Positions 37,762 to 49,015 of a stretch of 64,000 nucleotides of DNA are shown piece by piece; position 1 is the first letter of the stretch; every line of letters begins with the position of its first letter. The position numbers were made by a program, and so were the translations under genes. Location: contig JAKUCV010001477.1 of assembly GCA_028386065.3 (NCBI GenBank), positions 2,244 through 66,243 of the forward strand. The letters run 5' to 3'. This DNA is from Turnera subulata (taxonomy: Eukaryota > Streptophyta > Magnoliopsida > Malpighiales > Passifloraceae). Below the pieces are notes generated by a model. It ran no database searches. It worked only from the letters and a program-made list of their open reading frames with translations, and was not told the DNA's origin.

Positions 37762-40561
37762 TGAAACGCCCCGGCCCGTATTTACCGTACACAGTAAACA
37801 CGTGCCGGAACTGTGACAACCCAACCAAAACAAGACCAGCATACAGTGTATACAACAGTAACTCGGGCTCAACAGCCCAAAAATAATAACAACAATAATA
37901 ACACAACCGGCCCAATGGCCCAATAATATCAATAAAATGCACAGCGGAAGACTTATAAAACTCACATAAACACTGTATGCATAGATGCAAACTATGGATT
38001 CAAGTCCTGTCCAAGGGATAACACCGCAGCCTGTCTGGAATGCACCAACCCTGTACAATGAACAACTCATCCTACGGGATGAAAGCCCGCAGGTGAGGGG
38101 TGAGTCCGAAGTGCTCACCGACGAAGGAAAGACAATCAATATGAACACTGTAAATACTCAAGGTCTAAACATAACAGTCAAAACAGGGAAAAGACCCAAA
38201 ACCGGTCCAAGACCGAAAAGACTCAAATAAAACCAATTCCAATTTTATCTTTCCGGGCCCCGTCACGGATAAGCTAGGGTCGTACCAGGTTATCAACCTG
38301 TTCCTGGTGCCAGATCAAAAAGAACCCGGGATCAACATCCCAATAACAAACTCAGGGATCAACATCCCAATCAAACCTGCATCAACATGCCCATCACAAG
38401 TAACCCAGATCATGGCCACCACAAAAGAGTCTCAAACCATCCGGTCGTACCTCTACTTACCACGTGACAACTATATTATCGTCGTCAAAATCAAATCACA
38501 GGGATCGACATCCCTAACCAAAATACCGGGATAGACATCCCATCCAAAATCAAGGATCGACATCCTTATCACAATTTATTATTAATTAATCCCTTATCCG
38601 TTGTATCAAAAAGACTCAAGGAAAACATCCAAAAACCATTCAAATACTGGGATAAACATCCCGACAACAATCAAGGCAATGGGATCAATATCCCGAAACA
38701 ACCACAACAACCACAATACTCAATAATGCAATAATCATCAACACAATATACCGAGTAATACAGGCACATATTGAAGGAAATCCATCCTCACCTTGGCCGA
38801 TTACTCAACTCCGAAAACTATGACCGGTCCGACGCCGGCTCCTCGGGAAACTGCCCGATATCCAAACCTATACAACAAAACCGTACATACACATAAATGC
38901 ACATAATCGGTATACTATGATGCCAATACTACGAAATTACCCATCCCGATTACTTATCCTTTATTTCCATCTTTTACCGAAAATAATTACCGTACGTATA
39001 TCCGAATATAATTTCGGTGCCATACTTTAATTAAAATTCTTTTTCAAAACATATTTTCATAAAATAACTATAATTTCCAAAATATTAATCTCCATAATTT
39101 TCTAGAAAAATAATAACCTATTTATAGTTTCTAGAAAATATATATAGTATTTATCTTTTTCTAAATACGTAATAATAATATTTTCCAACACAATATATAA
39201 TTAACTTTAATTTACAAAGTACATATATATATATAATTTCCATAACCATAATTTCCAGACGAAAATAATATACATATTAATTTTCCAGAAATTAAGTTCA
39301 TGGTATATATATTTTTTTCCAATTAACAATAGTTTCCAAAACAAAACTTAATTATTTATCAAAGTAAATATATTTATATTTCCTAAAAATACCAGAATTA
39401 AATTGAACATATTTTTCTCAAAGTAATTGTATAATTTTTTTCCAAAATTATATATCAGATTATGTATAAATAAATATATATAAGTAAATTGTTTTTTTTA
39501 ATTAAATGGACTGGGCCGAACTATGCAGCCCATGGCCAAGCCCAGGTCCAAGGACCAGGCCAAGGCTGCAAGCCCAACACATAGCCCAAGTTCAAGTGTC
39601 CAACAACCCATCAGCTTAGCCCAAGTTCAACAAAACCCAAACTAAAACCCATATGCCAAACGGTCAACCCGACCCATCATCACCAACCCGTGGCAGAACC
39701 GGGTCGTCAACCATTCGGTTGCTGCTCACCTCGGTTGCAGCGACGGCGGGGCGAAGGCGGCGGCGGCACGAGCAGGGACGGGGAGGCGCTGGCGACGCAG
39801 CATGCGGTGGCGGCAGTGGCGTGTCGCGGCGAGGGAAGAGGAAACGCGAGGGGAGAGACGGTGGATCCGGGCGTCGGCTGCAGGCCTGCTCGCGACGGCT
39901 CCTCGCTCGGCGGCGGCTCTGCGAAGGCGGGAGGAGGATAATCGGGGTGGCACAGGTCACGAACGTGGGTGGCGACGCACGCGGGTGGAGGTGGCGTGAC
40001 GGTGTTGCAGGGGTCCGGTGGCGGTGGTGGCTCCTGCCCCTCTCCTTCTTCTCTTTTTTTTTCTTTCTTTTTTCCACTCTTTTTCTTTCTTCTTTCTTTT
40101 CTTTTTTCCTCTCTTTTTTTTCCTTCTTTCTTTCTTTTTTTCTTTTTTTCTCTCCCTCTCTTTCTCTTTTTTTTTTTCTCTTCTCTTTTTTTCCTTCCTC
40201 TCCTACTTCCTTCACCGGTCTTTAAATTGGTTTTTTTTTTCCTTTTTACTATTAGACTTGTGAGCACCAATAATACGAATCGTCTTTATTACGGGCGAGT
40301 CCGATCCGGACCAAAAAATAATAGATACCTCCTTAGTTATTTTCTGATGTGATTTTTCGAGAAATTCCAAAACCCGAAAAATACCAACTTAGTTCCGAAA
40401 AAATCCACGGAAAAATCACGAGCGCGGGAAAACTCTCGGTTTCGAAAAACAACGCCCGATTTACCTTGAATTAATTACCCAAGATTAATTCAACAGTAAA
40501 TCACGGTAGAAAGACTTTTACAGTCCCGGTAAAAATAAAAAATTTTACCCGGGCTGTTACA
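37762..40561 (-). repeat. Distal (3' in element orientation) LTR, 2800 bp
   Basis: Begins TGAAACGCC and ends GCTGTTACA on the plus strand. From plus-strand left to right it contains a hairpin array (38328-38694), an AT-rich block, a GC-rich block (39530-40020) and a pure C/T tract (about 40040-40215). ORFs in the GC-rich and C/T blocks are compositional. Confidence 0.92.
38328..38694 (-). repeat. Hairpin array in the distal LTR
   Basis: Eight short inverted repeats of the form GGGATCAACATCCC lie at 38328-38341, 38355-38368, 38379-38390, 38501-38514, 38528-38541, 38552-38567, 38649-38662 and 38681-38694. Stems change on both sides together: GGGAT/ATCCC, GCAT/ATGC, AAGGAT/ATCCTT. The 4-nt loops are CAAC, AGAC/CGAC, AAAC or CAAT on the plus strand. 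Confidence 0.85.
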
Positions 40562-40574
40562 GTCTACCCACCTT
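40562..40574 (-). other. Polypurine tract of the LARD-like element
   Basis: AAGGTGGGTAGAC on the minus strand, directly before the LTR start TGTAACA. Its position and form match plus-strand priming sites of plant gypsy elements. Confidence 0.75.
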
Positions 40575-40747
40575 AAAAAGAATTACGTCCCCAAAATTCT
40601 GTCTTATCCGTGGGTCCTACCACGATAAGCTTCTGGCACACTCTGCCAGGTGTCCAACCTCAACATGATATGTCGCTTATACCCTTAAGCGACATCTCAT
40701 CCGCTTATAAATACCAAATCTCATGACTGGCATACTCACACACAGTC

Positions 40748-41125
40748 ATGGACTCTCCACTAAGATCTCGAACGACCTCAGACTCCGAGAACAACAGCTA
40801 CATCGGCGGCACAGCTTTCTCGACAAGCTCCGTTGAAGAGCCTCTAAAGAAACGGTACAAAACCAACATCATCGGCCTGAAGGAGCACATGGTCGTTTCC
40901 CAAAAAAGACGGAAGAAGCGAGCTCCCAAGAAAGCTGATGACAAGAAAGGCAAGGCGGTAGCTGAGAGCAGCACTCCGCAACAGAAGCTGACGCAACTGA
41001 GCGTCTCACTGAGGAAGATCAGCTCGGCGGTGGCGCAAATCGAACTGGCGTGCGCGGAACTGTTCCCACACATGAAGAACGTCCAACAACTTGTAAAAGA
41101 TCTAGAGAAGCAAGTAACTCAGTAG
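40748..41125 (+). CDS. Antisense ORF 1 of the LARD-like element, basic coiled-coil-like protein
   Basis: The 125-aa ORF starts 187 bp inside the LTR boundary on the plus strand, opposite to the retrotransposon. I do not recognise the family. It has a Ser-rich acidic N-terminus (residues 1-35) and a strongly basic stretch (QKRRKKRAPKKADDKKGK) that could be a nuclear localisation signal. The C-terminal 45 residues have leucines in a heptad-like pattern (LSVSLRKISSAVAQIELACA). Base composition is more GC-rich than the surrounding AT-rich element, as in ORF 2. A TATA-like ATAAATACC lies about 35 bp upstream. Whether it is expressed is unknown. Confidence 0.5.
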   Translation: MDSPLRSRTTSDSENNSYIGGTAFSTSSVEEPLKKRYKTNIIGLKEHMVVSQKRRKKRAPKKADDKKGKAVAESSTPQQKLTQLSVSLRKISSAVAQIELACAELFPHMKNVQQLVKDLEKQVTQ

Positions 41126-42015
41126 AGTACTTCTTCTCCGTTGTAAAATTATCATGAAATAAATAAAATAAGTTTTGTTTTTAAATCAAAAACTCCTGTT
41201 CAATTGTGAAAACTCATGCTAACAGAAAAATAAAAACATCACAAAGCAAAACAAAAATCATCGATAAGTGTATTAAATCAAATATAAAGAAATTAAAAAC
41301 AAAATTCGTTTAACAAAATCAAAACATAAAGAAATTAAAACAAAAATACGTTTCATGCTCGGCACTGTAGTTCGATCGTATCCATCCTCGATCCCGAGAA
41401 ACGTAACATACGCAGCTAACGGTGACGATCACGAGCACGTCCTGTGTCCCTCGAAAGACACGTTACCCACTTGTTCACCATTTCCGCATGAGCCAAAACG
41501 TCTGTCTCGTCTCGTATCTCTCCATGATGCCTGAACAGCTGTGAACTCGTCGCACATGCGCTCTACTCGAGGTGTGGTCCCATCCATCTGGCCTCAACGG
41601 TCACGGATGCATGTGATGAAAGATGCAAGGAAATATAGTAAAACCACGAAAAGAAAAGACAAGGTAGCCAGAGCGAAAGAAAATCATGTGATAGAAATAG
41701 GCTGAAAAACTCTAGCATGGTAGTCAGAAAAACGCGTAAAGTAACAAAGCATTAAATAAAGCAACGGTAAAATTCAAAAAGCAAAATCTTGAATATCAAA
41801 AACGGTAATCACGCTCCCCATAAGAGTATAAAAGAAGTAGCGGTGATGTGTAAATCATCAAAACATTTTAAAGCAGCAAAACGCTCAGAAAGAAAACAGA
41901 ACCCAAACACTCAGAAAAACAAAATACCCGCTTCCAAAACACGATTCCTGCTCCTTCATCAGTCTTCTTCGTCGAAGGTGCTAATCTTGGCAGGAGAAAC
42001 CGTCTGGCGTACAGC
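41126..42015. other. Non-coding interior of the LARD-like element
   Basis: The A-rich segment between the two plus-strand ORFs. A short ORF at 41789-42139 overlaps the start of ORF 2 in another frame and is probably not real. No gag or pol trace is seen on either strand. Confidence 0.5.
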
Positions 42016-42627
42016 ATGGTCAACGAGCGTGCTGAAGAACTACCGAACGAGCTCGGCAGGATGCCGCGACTGGTCTTCGTCGACGAGCTCTACTCATCGC
42101 GGTTCTTCGTCACTCCAATGGAAGAGGTGTTCTTTCTAGAGGATCACGGCACTCTGAGGACATCCTACTACGGATCGGCAAACTCCGTGATGTTCTTCAT
42201 CTCCGAAAGGCTACAGGAGTTCAATCTGGAGTCCACTTGCCAAACTGTAGAGCAAGGTGCCTACTACCAGCTCTCGATGACGGCTCAGAGCATGCCCAGA
42301 ATGTCTCGGCTACCTCCAACTTGGCCAAAGGCACGACTGCTGGTGTGGAACTGCAGAGGAGTTGCAAGGCGTGCCCAGGAGTTCTCGCGTACTCTGAGGG
42401 ACCTGAAGAACCAATACAAACCGAACATGGTTCTTCTGACGGAGACACAGTGGCAACCTCGAGACGATCACGGTCTCATCCCACTCCGGTTCCCTCAAGC
42501 TAACCGGTTCGAGATTCCTGGCCAGAGCGACAGAGGCGGCATGTGGTTCTCTTGGAGCGACAGAGTCACGGTCAACATCAACAGCGACCCAAACAGTTTT
42601 CGTGTCAACGTCGTTCCGAATCGTTAA
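42016..42627 (+). CDS. Antisense ORF 2, novel N-terminus joined to half a LINE-type endonuclease domain
   Basis: The 203-aa ORF lies on the plus strand, opposite to the retrotransposon. Residues 1-105 match nothing I know. From residue 106 the sequence looks like the start of an endonuclease/exonuclease/phosphatase domain of plant LINEs: LLVWNCRG (107-115), KPNMVLLTET with the metal-binding Glu at 143, and RGGMWFSW. It stops after SFRVNVVPNR, so the second half with the catalytic His and Asp is absent and nuclease activity is unlikely. A diverged copy at 21334-21478 ends at the same residue, so the truncation is a shared, stable feature and not a recent break. Binding of nucleic acid or a decoy role would be speculation. 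Confidence 0.55.
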   Translation: MVNERAEELPNELGRMPRLVFVDELYSSRFFVTPMEEVFFLEDHGTLRTSYYGSANSVMFFISERLQEFNLESTCQTVEQGAYYQLSMTAQSMPRMSRLPPTWPKARLLVWNCRGVARRAQEFSRTLRDLKNQYKPNMVLLTETQWQPRDDHGLIPLRFPQANRFEIPGQSDRGGMWFSWSDRVTVNINSDPNSFRVNVVPNR

Positions 42628-42888
42628 ATGTATTTTTATTTTTATAAAATATTAAATATCATGTAATATTTCCCTTTGTAATATCAATAATATCAATATT
42701 AATAATATTTGTATTTCCGCTTATTATGGCATCATTTACCTCATATGTGTATGCTCTGCGACAGCTGGCGTCCCTTGACTAGATCCATAATGCACTAACT
42801 AAAATGATATAAAATAACAAACAACTGGAGCGAACTATGCAAACAAGACAACAAACACACAAAGACTGCCCAACAAGACCTAAAGCCC

Positions 42889-42900
42889 GCTCCGCTACCA
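42889..42900 (-). other. Primer binding site of the LARD-like element
   Basis: TGGTAGCGGAGC on the minus strand, 3 nt from the LTR end, matches TGGTATCAGAGC (complement of the initiator tRNA-Met 3' end) at 10 of 12 positions. Confidence 0.75.
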
Positions 42901-42903
42901 AAA

Positions 42904-45698
42904 TGAAACGCCCCGACCGTATTTACCGTACATAGTAAACACGTGCCGGAACTGTGACAACCCAACCAAAACAATACCAGCATACAGTGTATACAACAGT
43001 AACTCGGCTCAACAGCCCAAAAATAATAACAACAATGATAACACAACCGGCCCAATTGCCCAATAATATCAATAAAATACACCGCGGAAGACTTATAAAA
43101 CTCACATAAACACTGTATGCATAGATGCAAACTATGGATCCAAGTCCTGTCCAAAAGATAACACCGCAGCCTGTCTGGAATGCACCAACCCTGTACAATG
43201 AACAACTCATCCTACGGGATGAAAGCCCGCAGGTGAGGGGTGAGTCCGAAGTGCTCACCGACGAAGGAAAGACAATCAATATGAACACTGTAAATACTCA
43301 AGGTCTAAACATAACAGTCAAAACAGGGAAAAGACCCAAAACTGGTCCAAGACCGAAAAGACTCAAATAAAACCAATTCCAATTTTATCTTTCCGGGCCC
43401 CGTCACGGATAAGCTAGGGTCGTACCAGGTTATCAACCTGTTCCTGGTGCCAGATCAAAAAGAACCCGGGATCAACATCCCAATAACAAACTCAGGGATC
43501 AACATCCCAATCAAACCGGCATCAACATGCCGATCACAAGTAACCCAGATCATGGCCACCACAAAACAATCTCAAACCATCCGGTCGTACCTCTACTTAC
43601 CACGTGACAACTATATTATCGTCGTCAAAATCAAATCACAGGGATCGACATCCCTAACCAAAATACCGGGATAGACATTCCATCCAAAATCAAGGATCGA
43701 CATCCTTATCACAATTTATTATTAATTAATCCCTTATCCGTTGTATCAAAAAGACTCAAGGAAAACATCCAAAAACCATTCAAATACTGGGATAAACATC
43801 CCGACAACAATCAAGGCAATGGGATCAATATCCCGAAACAACCACAACAACCACAATACTCAATAATGCAATAATCATCAACACAATATACCGAGTAATA
43901 CAGGCACATATTGAAGGAAATCCATCCTCACCTTGGCCGATTACTCAACTCCGGAAACTATGACCGGTCCGACGCCGGCTCCTCGGGAAACTGCCCGATA
44001 TCCAAACCTATACAACAAAACCGTACATACACATAAATGCACATAATCGGTATACTATGATGCCAATACTACGAAATTACCCATCCCGATTACTTATCCT
44101 TTATTTCCATCTTTTACCGAAAATAATTACCGTACGTATATCCGAATATAATTTCGGTACCATACTTTAATTAAAATTCTTTTTCAAAACATATTTTCAT
44201 AAAATAACTATAATTTCCAAAATATTAATCTCCATTATTTTCTAGAAAAATAATAACCTATTTATAGTTTCTAGAAAATATATATAGTATTTATCTTTTT
44301 CTAAATACGTAATAATAATATTTTCCAACACAATATATAATTAACTTTAATTTACAAAGTACATATATATATAATTTCCATAACCATAATTTCCAGACAA
44401 AAATAATATACATATTAATTTTCCAGAAATTAAGTTCAGGTATATATATTTTTTTCCAATTAACAATAGTTTCCAAAACAAAATTAATTATTTATCAAAG
44501 TAAATATATTTATATTTCCTAAAAATACCAGAATTAAATTGAACATATTTTTCTCAAAGTAATTGTATAATTTTTTTTCCAAAATTATATATCAGATTAT
44601 GTATAAATAAATATATATAAGTAAATTATTTTTTTAATTAAATGGACTGGGCCGAACTATGCAGCCCATGTCCAAGCCCAGGTCCAAGGACCAGGCCAAG
44701 GCTGCAAGCCCAACACACAGCCCAAGTTCAAGTGTCCAACAACCCATCAGCTTAGCCCATGTTCAACAAAACCCAAACTAAAACCCATATGCCAAACGGT
44801 CAACCCGACCCATCATCACCAACCTGTGGCAGAACCGGGTCCTCAACCATTCGGCTGCTGCTCACCTCGGTTGCAGCGACGGCGGGGCGAAGGCGGCGGC
44901 GGCACGAGCAGGGACGGGGAGGCGCTGGCGACGCAGCATGCGGTGGCGGCAGTGGCGTGTCGCGGCGAGGGAAGAGGAAACGCGAGGGGAGAGACGGTGG
45001 ATCCGGGCGTCGGCTGCAGGCCTGCTCGCGACGGCTCCTCGGTCGGCGGCGGCGGCTCTGCGAAGGCGGGAGGAGGATAACCGGGGCGGCACAGGTCACG
45101 AACGTGGGTGGCGACGCACGCGGGTGGAGGTGGCGTGACGGTGTTGCAGGGGTCCGGTGGCGGTGGTGGCTCATGCCCCTCTCCTTCTTCTCTTTTTTTT
45201 TTCTTTCTTTTTTCCACTCTTTTTCTTTCTTCTTTCTTTTCTTTTTTCCTCTCTTTTTTTTTTTCCTTCTTTCTTTCTTTTTTTCTCTCCCTCTCTTTCT
45301 CTCTTTTTTTTTTTCTCTTCTCTTTTTTTTCCTTCCTCTCCTGCTTCCTTCACCGGTCTTTAAACTGGTTTTTTTTTTCCTTTTTACTATTAGACTTGTG
45401 AGCACCAATAATACGAATCGTCTTTATTACGGGCGATCCGATCCGGACCAGAAAATAACAGATACCTCCTTAGTTATTTTCCGATGTGATTTTCTGAGAA
45501 ATTCCGAAACCCTAAAAATACCAACTTAGTTCCGAAAAAATCCACGGAAAAATCACGAGCGCGGGAAAACTCTCAGTTTCGAAAAACAACGCCCGATTTA
45601 CCTTGAATTAATTACCCAAGATTAATTCAACAGTGAATCACGGTAAAAAGACTTTTACAGTCCCGGTAAAAATCAAAAATTTTACCCAGGCTGTTACA
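42904..45698 (-). repeat. Proximal (5' in element orientation) LTR, 2795 bp
   Basis: Same order of blocks as the other LTR with few differences (roughly 1-2% by eye, plus homopolymer length changes), so insertion is fairly recent. Confidence 0.92.
43468..43834 (-). repeat. Hairpin array in the proximal LTR
   Basis: The same eight units at a constant offset of about 5140. The third unit here is GGCATCAACATGCC within a longer perfect stem, and the fifth has one broken pair (ACATTCC). Confidence 0.85.
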
Positions 45699-46070
45699 AA
45701 CACTTTAAGATTAAAAAATTTATGAATTTAAGCTTTAAAGTTTTAATATTTAGGAGTTTAAGATTTTTGAATTTAAAATCTTCTTATAATTTATAAATAA
45801 TTTCAAAATTTTATCATTCAAGTCCTATAATTTATTGATTTGGTTAATCAAGTCCTATTGACGTGGACTTTAGACATGTCACCATGTGATGTGTACATGC
45901 CACATCATAGGATAACGGCCAACTCAGCAAAATTGGATGGAAAATGGTGCCTAGGACTTTTTTGATAAACAACTCAAAATAATAAGACTTGAATAATCAA
46001 AAAAAAAGTTATAGGACTCGATTGAAAAATACCTAAGAATAATAGGACTTTTAGAACCCTTTATCCAATT

Positions 46071-46560
46071 AATTAGCTAGCCAATATATCAATCTTTTTT
46101 TTTCCAGAACATGTAGTAACTTCATTTATAATGGGACTTTGACCAAAAAAAAAAATATAATGGGACAACAAGACAATATGTCTTGTACTAATACAATTTG
46201 CATAGTTAAGGAAATTAAAACATTTTGAAAAATCCAAAAAATAATTACAACATATAACATAACATAAATAATCAGAATCTAGAATATAACATACAATTAA
46301 AAAGATGGAAGAAGGCACAAAGAACCAAGTGCACCACCCAAATCAACAACTAGAGCTTAGTTGATATTCCAATATGTCTAATAAGTGATACTTTCTTTGA
46401 GGACTACCCTTATGTCATCTTGTTTGATTTGTTAGGACTATTGAGTTTTTTTTAAAAAAAAAAAAAACTAAAGAGTAATGGGAGTATTCCACAATGATTC
46501 TGTACCTAAATTTTGGATTTTTAAAAAATTCTAAAATGTAGGTAATTTAACAAAAACAAA
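46071..46560. other. AT-rich spacer after the foldback element
   Basis: AT-rich DNA with A and T runs. No gene seen. Confidence 0.5.
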
Positions 46561-46632
46561 ATCGTTGTAGTATAGTGGTGAGTATTCCTGCCTGTCACGC
46601 AAGTGACCCGTGTTCGATCCCCGGCAACGGCG
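46561..46632 (+). pseudogene. Decayed tRNA-Asp (GTC)
   Basis: Box A-like TAGTATAGTGG and box B-like GTTCGATCC are present, with anticodon loop CTGTCAC. Three stem positions are broken: A-C at 1:72, C-A at 28:42 in the anticodon stem, and T-C at 52:62 in the T stem. The 3' end CAACGGC plus G is intact. The nearest run of four T is about 40 nt downstream, weak for Pol III termination. It is probably a pseudogene. Confidence 0.8.
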
Positions 46633-49015
46633 CTTGAAGTTTGCTTGAATATTAATACCTAACCAAAAAGGTTTTGAAGTGTCCGTGTCAAAAAACGAGC
46701 ATCCTAAACCCGTAAAACGTACATATTAATATGGTCCCCCATGAACACTGTATACGTAACACGCTTCGCTGAAGTATATTTATTTCGGGGTTTTTGTTTT
46801 GGCTTTTCTGCAGAGTACTCAGCCCCTAATTCCTATCCAGATCCAGTAGCACCCTCCACCACAACAATGCCTATAATTAGATAACGTAACTCTTTCTTTG
46901 CCCTGTAGATCCTGCAAACACTACTCGTCACTCATGCACGGACACGACGTGTACCTCTTCAACCCTTATTTCAACCGTTTGTGTTTTGTTTGCATTGGTT
47001 GGGGACGGCGCGGCTGAATCAGTGAAGGGACGTGACGGCGTCAATTTGGACGGAACGGAAGATGAACATATATACACTTCACTTTGTTTGCCCCCCAACC
47101 CAAGTTGGGGGATTCATTCATCGCGTCAACTGGAGCTGCCAAGTAGCCGCCTTTCCATTAATGATACAGTGAATGACTTGTCGTTTTCAGCGCCCCCTAG
47201 CTTCACGCCCTTTTATTTTAGTGCTACCTTACCTTTGCCCCTTTATTGTCCCGGGTTCATTCTTGATCCAAAATATACCTTGTCTCTGGACTTTGAATTT
47301 TTCTTGTTTTTTTTTGGTTTAACCTAGCAGTGAACATAGCATAGAACTAGAGATATTGTCACGCCGTTGGTTTTGCCGGACAATTGGATCATTTCATGGG
47401 CAATGTATATATATATGGAGAGTAATTGTAATTATGTAATACGCGACAGAAATGTAAGATTCTAACGATTCAAGAATCCAATACAATCCAGAATTTTGTC
47501 TCCCCCTTATTGTCTTTCTTTGTAATCAAATCAAGTGAGGATTAGAAAACCGCGTATGCCTATGCCCCACTCAGGAGTTGGAGTATACCTTGTATCGTTC
47601 ATCACGGAAGTATATTCACAGGAAAAAAAACAGGTATAAGAATACAGATCAGTGTTTCAGAAGATAATACACATATATTTAAACCTTCTTTCCAGATTCC
47701 TCTCAAGAAGGTTTTGCAGTTTTATATGAGTTGGAGAGTTTTGAGGTGTAATTTGTATTTGCTCTTAAGATGTAAATGTAAGGAGATTTCTTTTGTCTCA
47801 TTAGTTGTTAAACTTGACGTGGCAAAATAACAGATCGACAACAAATGAACAACAATTAACTTCGTTGGTTGTCTCTATAGTGAAACATTAACTAATGCTT
47901 GAATTCTGCACAGACAGTGCATACAATGACAGAAAGTAGTCTTGTATTACATAATCAAACAAAGAACAAAGAGACGGAATGATCTGTGATAATCAAGTAA
48001 AATTAAACAAATATAACGTATTCAATATTAGTGGTTAATTACTTTAGTCGAAAAACAAACAGGTCATATCGAAATCGACGGGAATGGAATTAGAGTTGAA
48101 ATTTCCCCCACAACCAGTAGACATGGAGCGAGACAAAGATGCACCAAGTTAATTTGGCGACAAAAAAATGAGAAAACAAAAGACAAGAGGGATAACTGAG
48201 AGAGAGGAGGAGCTAGCTAGCTAATGGGTGTGGGGAGCGTTGGCGGAGATGACCAAGGGAGGGTAGCTGAGAAGGGCTAAGGAGAAGGAGGGTGCATGCA
48301 ATGCAGGCATTAAAATAGGGTTATAAAATGCTGCATAGTAGGCATCGGCACACAAATTAGCAAACATCGCCAAGAAAAAACCGACAACGACCCCCCGCCT
48401 GTAGGAACTGATGTGATCGTCATCCTCTTCCTCTCCATCATCGGATGATGACGACGATGACAATAATAATGAAACAGTATTAGAAGTACAAGTACTTTGT
48501 TTGTCCGAACAAAGCTAGGCAAGTACCAGGTACACCACCAATAACCCACACCCACTCTCTTCAAAGAGACCTTAAATACAGAACCCAGCGAAACCCCACG
48601 CTCCCTCTAGCCAGTGGTCACTGCTTTTACCTTCCTCTTCACTACTCCCCCCCGGGGCACTTCAATTACATATAACAAACTCAAAACCCACCATAGTTAT
48701 TGTTATTACTCGCATCACGCAACACATAAAGATTAGTGTTGGGGTAAAGTTTGTTTGATACAGAAAGAGAAAAAGAGTGTGTTGTGTGTGTGTGTGGCGT
48801 GTGCAAATAGTTGGTGGACGGAGAGAGTGAAGTGAAAGCTTTTAGAGAAGAGCACCACATCAGGTCTTGTAGTTGGACACGGGACACCGGACACCTGATT
48901 TCTTCTTAAAGTGCTCGGTTGTTTTTTTGTCTTCTTTTATAGTCTGTAAAGGGTGTGGTCGTCTTTCTTGAAAGAATCCTTTTTTTTTTTTTCTCCATCT
49001 TGGCTTGGAGAGAAT
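46633..49015. other. Intergenic region, ARF upstream and leader
   Basis: Mostly AT-rich, with one weak small ORF (48221-48463, minus) and a GT repeat near 48780-48797. The segment at 48860-49015 is probably the ARF 5' UTR. The ORF at 46986-47327 has no family features. Confidence 0.45.
48221..48463 (-). CDS. Possible small membrane protein, unknown
   Basis: An 80-aa ORF with an ATG start. Ser/Asp/Glu-rich N-terminus (SSSSSSDDGEEEDDD), then RRG and a hydrophobic segment (VVVGFFLAMFANLCADAYYA, about residues 25-45) that could span a membrane, and a hydrophobic C-terminal part. I do not recognise it. The layout is more protein-like than other short ORFs here, but support is weak. Confidence 0.25.
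   Translation of the reverse strand: MSSSSSSDDGEEEDDDHISSYRRGVVVGFFLAMFANLCADAYYAAFYNPILMPALHAPSFSLALLSYPPLVISANAPHTH

Larger units (their letters stand above)
37762..45698 (-). mobile_element. Non-autonomous Ty3/gypsy-type LTR retrotransposon (LARD-like) with antisense ORFs
   Basis: Two near-identical 2.8-kb LTRs flank a 2.34-kb interior, with the 5-bp duplication AACAC on both sides (37757-37761 and 45699-45703). Read on the minus strand the LTR starts TGTAACAGCC, TGGTAGCGGAGC (10 of 12 bases match the initiator tRNA-Met primer site) lies 3 nt inside one LTR, and a purine-rich AAGGTGGGTAGAC abuts the other. Orientation is therefore minus. The interior has no protease, RT, RNase H or integrase. 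Long LTRs with a non-coding interior match the LARD class, presumably moved by a chromovirus-type partner. The two interior ORFs run on the plus strand, opposite to the element. Confidence 0.9.
36902..46070. mobile_element. Long-TIR foldback DNA element, split by an LTR retrotransposon
   Basis: Sequence at 36902-37170 recurs in reverse complement at about 45800-46060. Landmarks in both arms are AGTCCTATTATT, TCAATCGAGTC, GAGTTGGCCGTTATCC and TAGGACTTGATT. Both ends carry GGGTT, as in the 2451-2865 element, suggesting a Mutator-like foldback family, though sequence is not shared otherwise. A candidate 9-bp duplication is AATTAGTTA (36893-36901) against AATTAGCTA (46071-46079), one mismatch. 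Without the retrotransposon insert the element would be about 1.2 kb, and the AT-rich core shows no transposase. Confidence 0.65.

Noticed and set aside
37726..38148. 140-aa hydrophobic ORF at the LTR start, repeated at 42795-43288
   Set aside because: It overlaps the LTR edge and changes length and frame between the two LTR copies, so it is not maintained.
38328..38694. CRISPR-like regular repeats
   Set aside because: Units are short palindromes at irregular spacing in a plant LTR, with no conserved long repeat or spacers.
39653..40352. Long overlapping ORFs on both strands (also 44759-45529)
   Set aside because: They lie in the GC-rich and pure C/T blocks of the LTR; Phe/Ser/Leu and Lys/Glu/Arg runs reflect base composition, and the same ORFs recur in both LTRs with frame changes.
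46986..47327. 113-aa ORF
   Set aside because: No domain, signal or homology features I recognise, and no supporting splice or promoter context.
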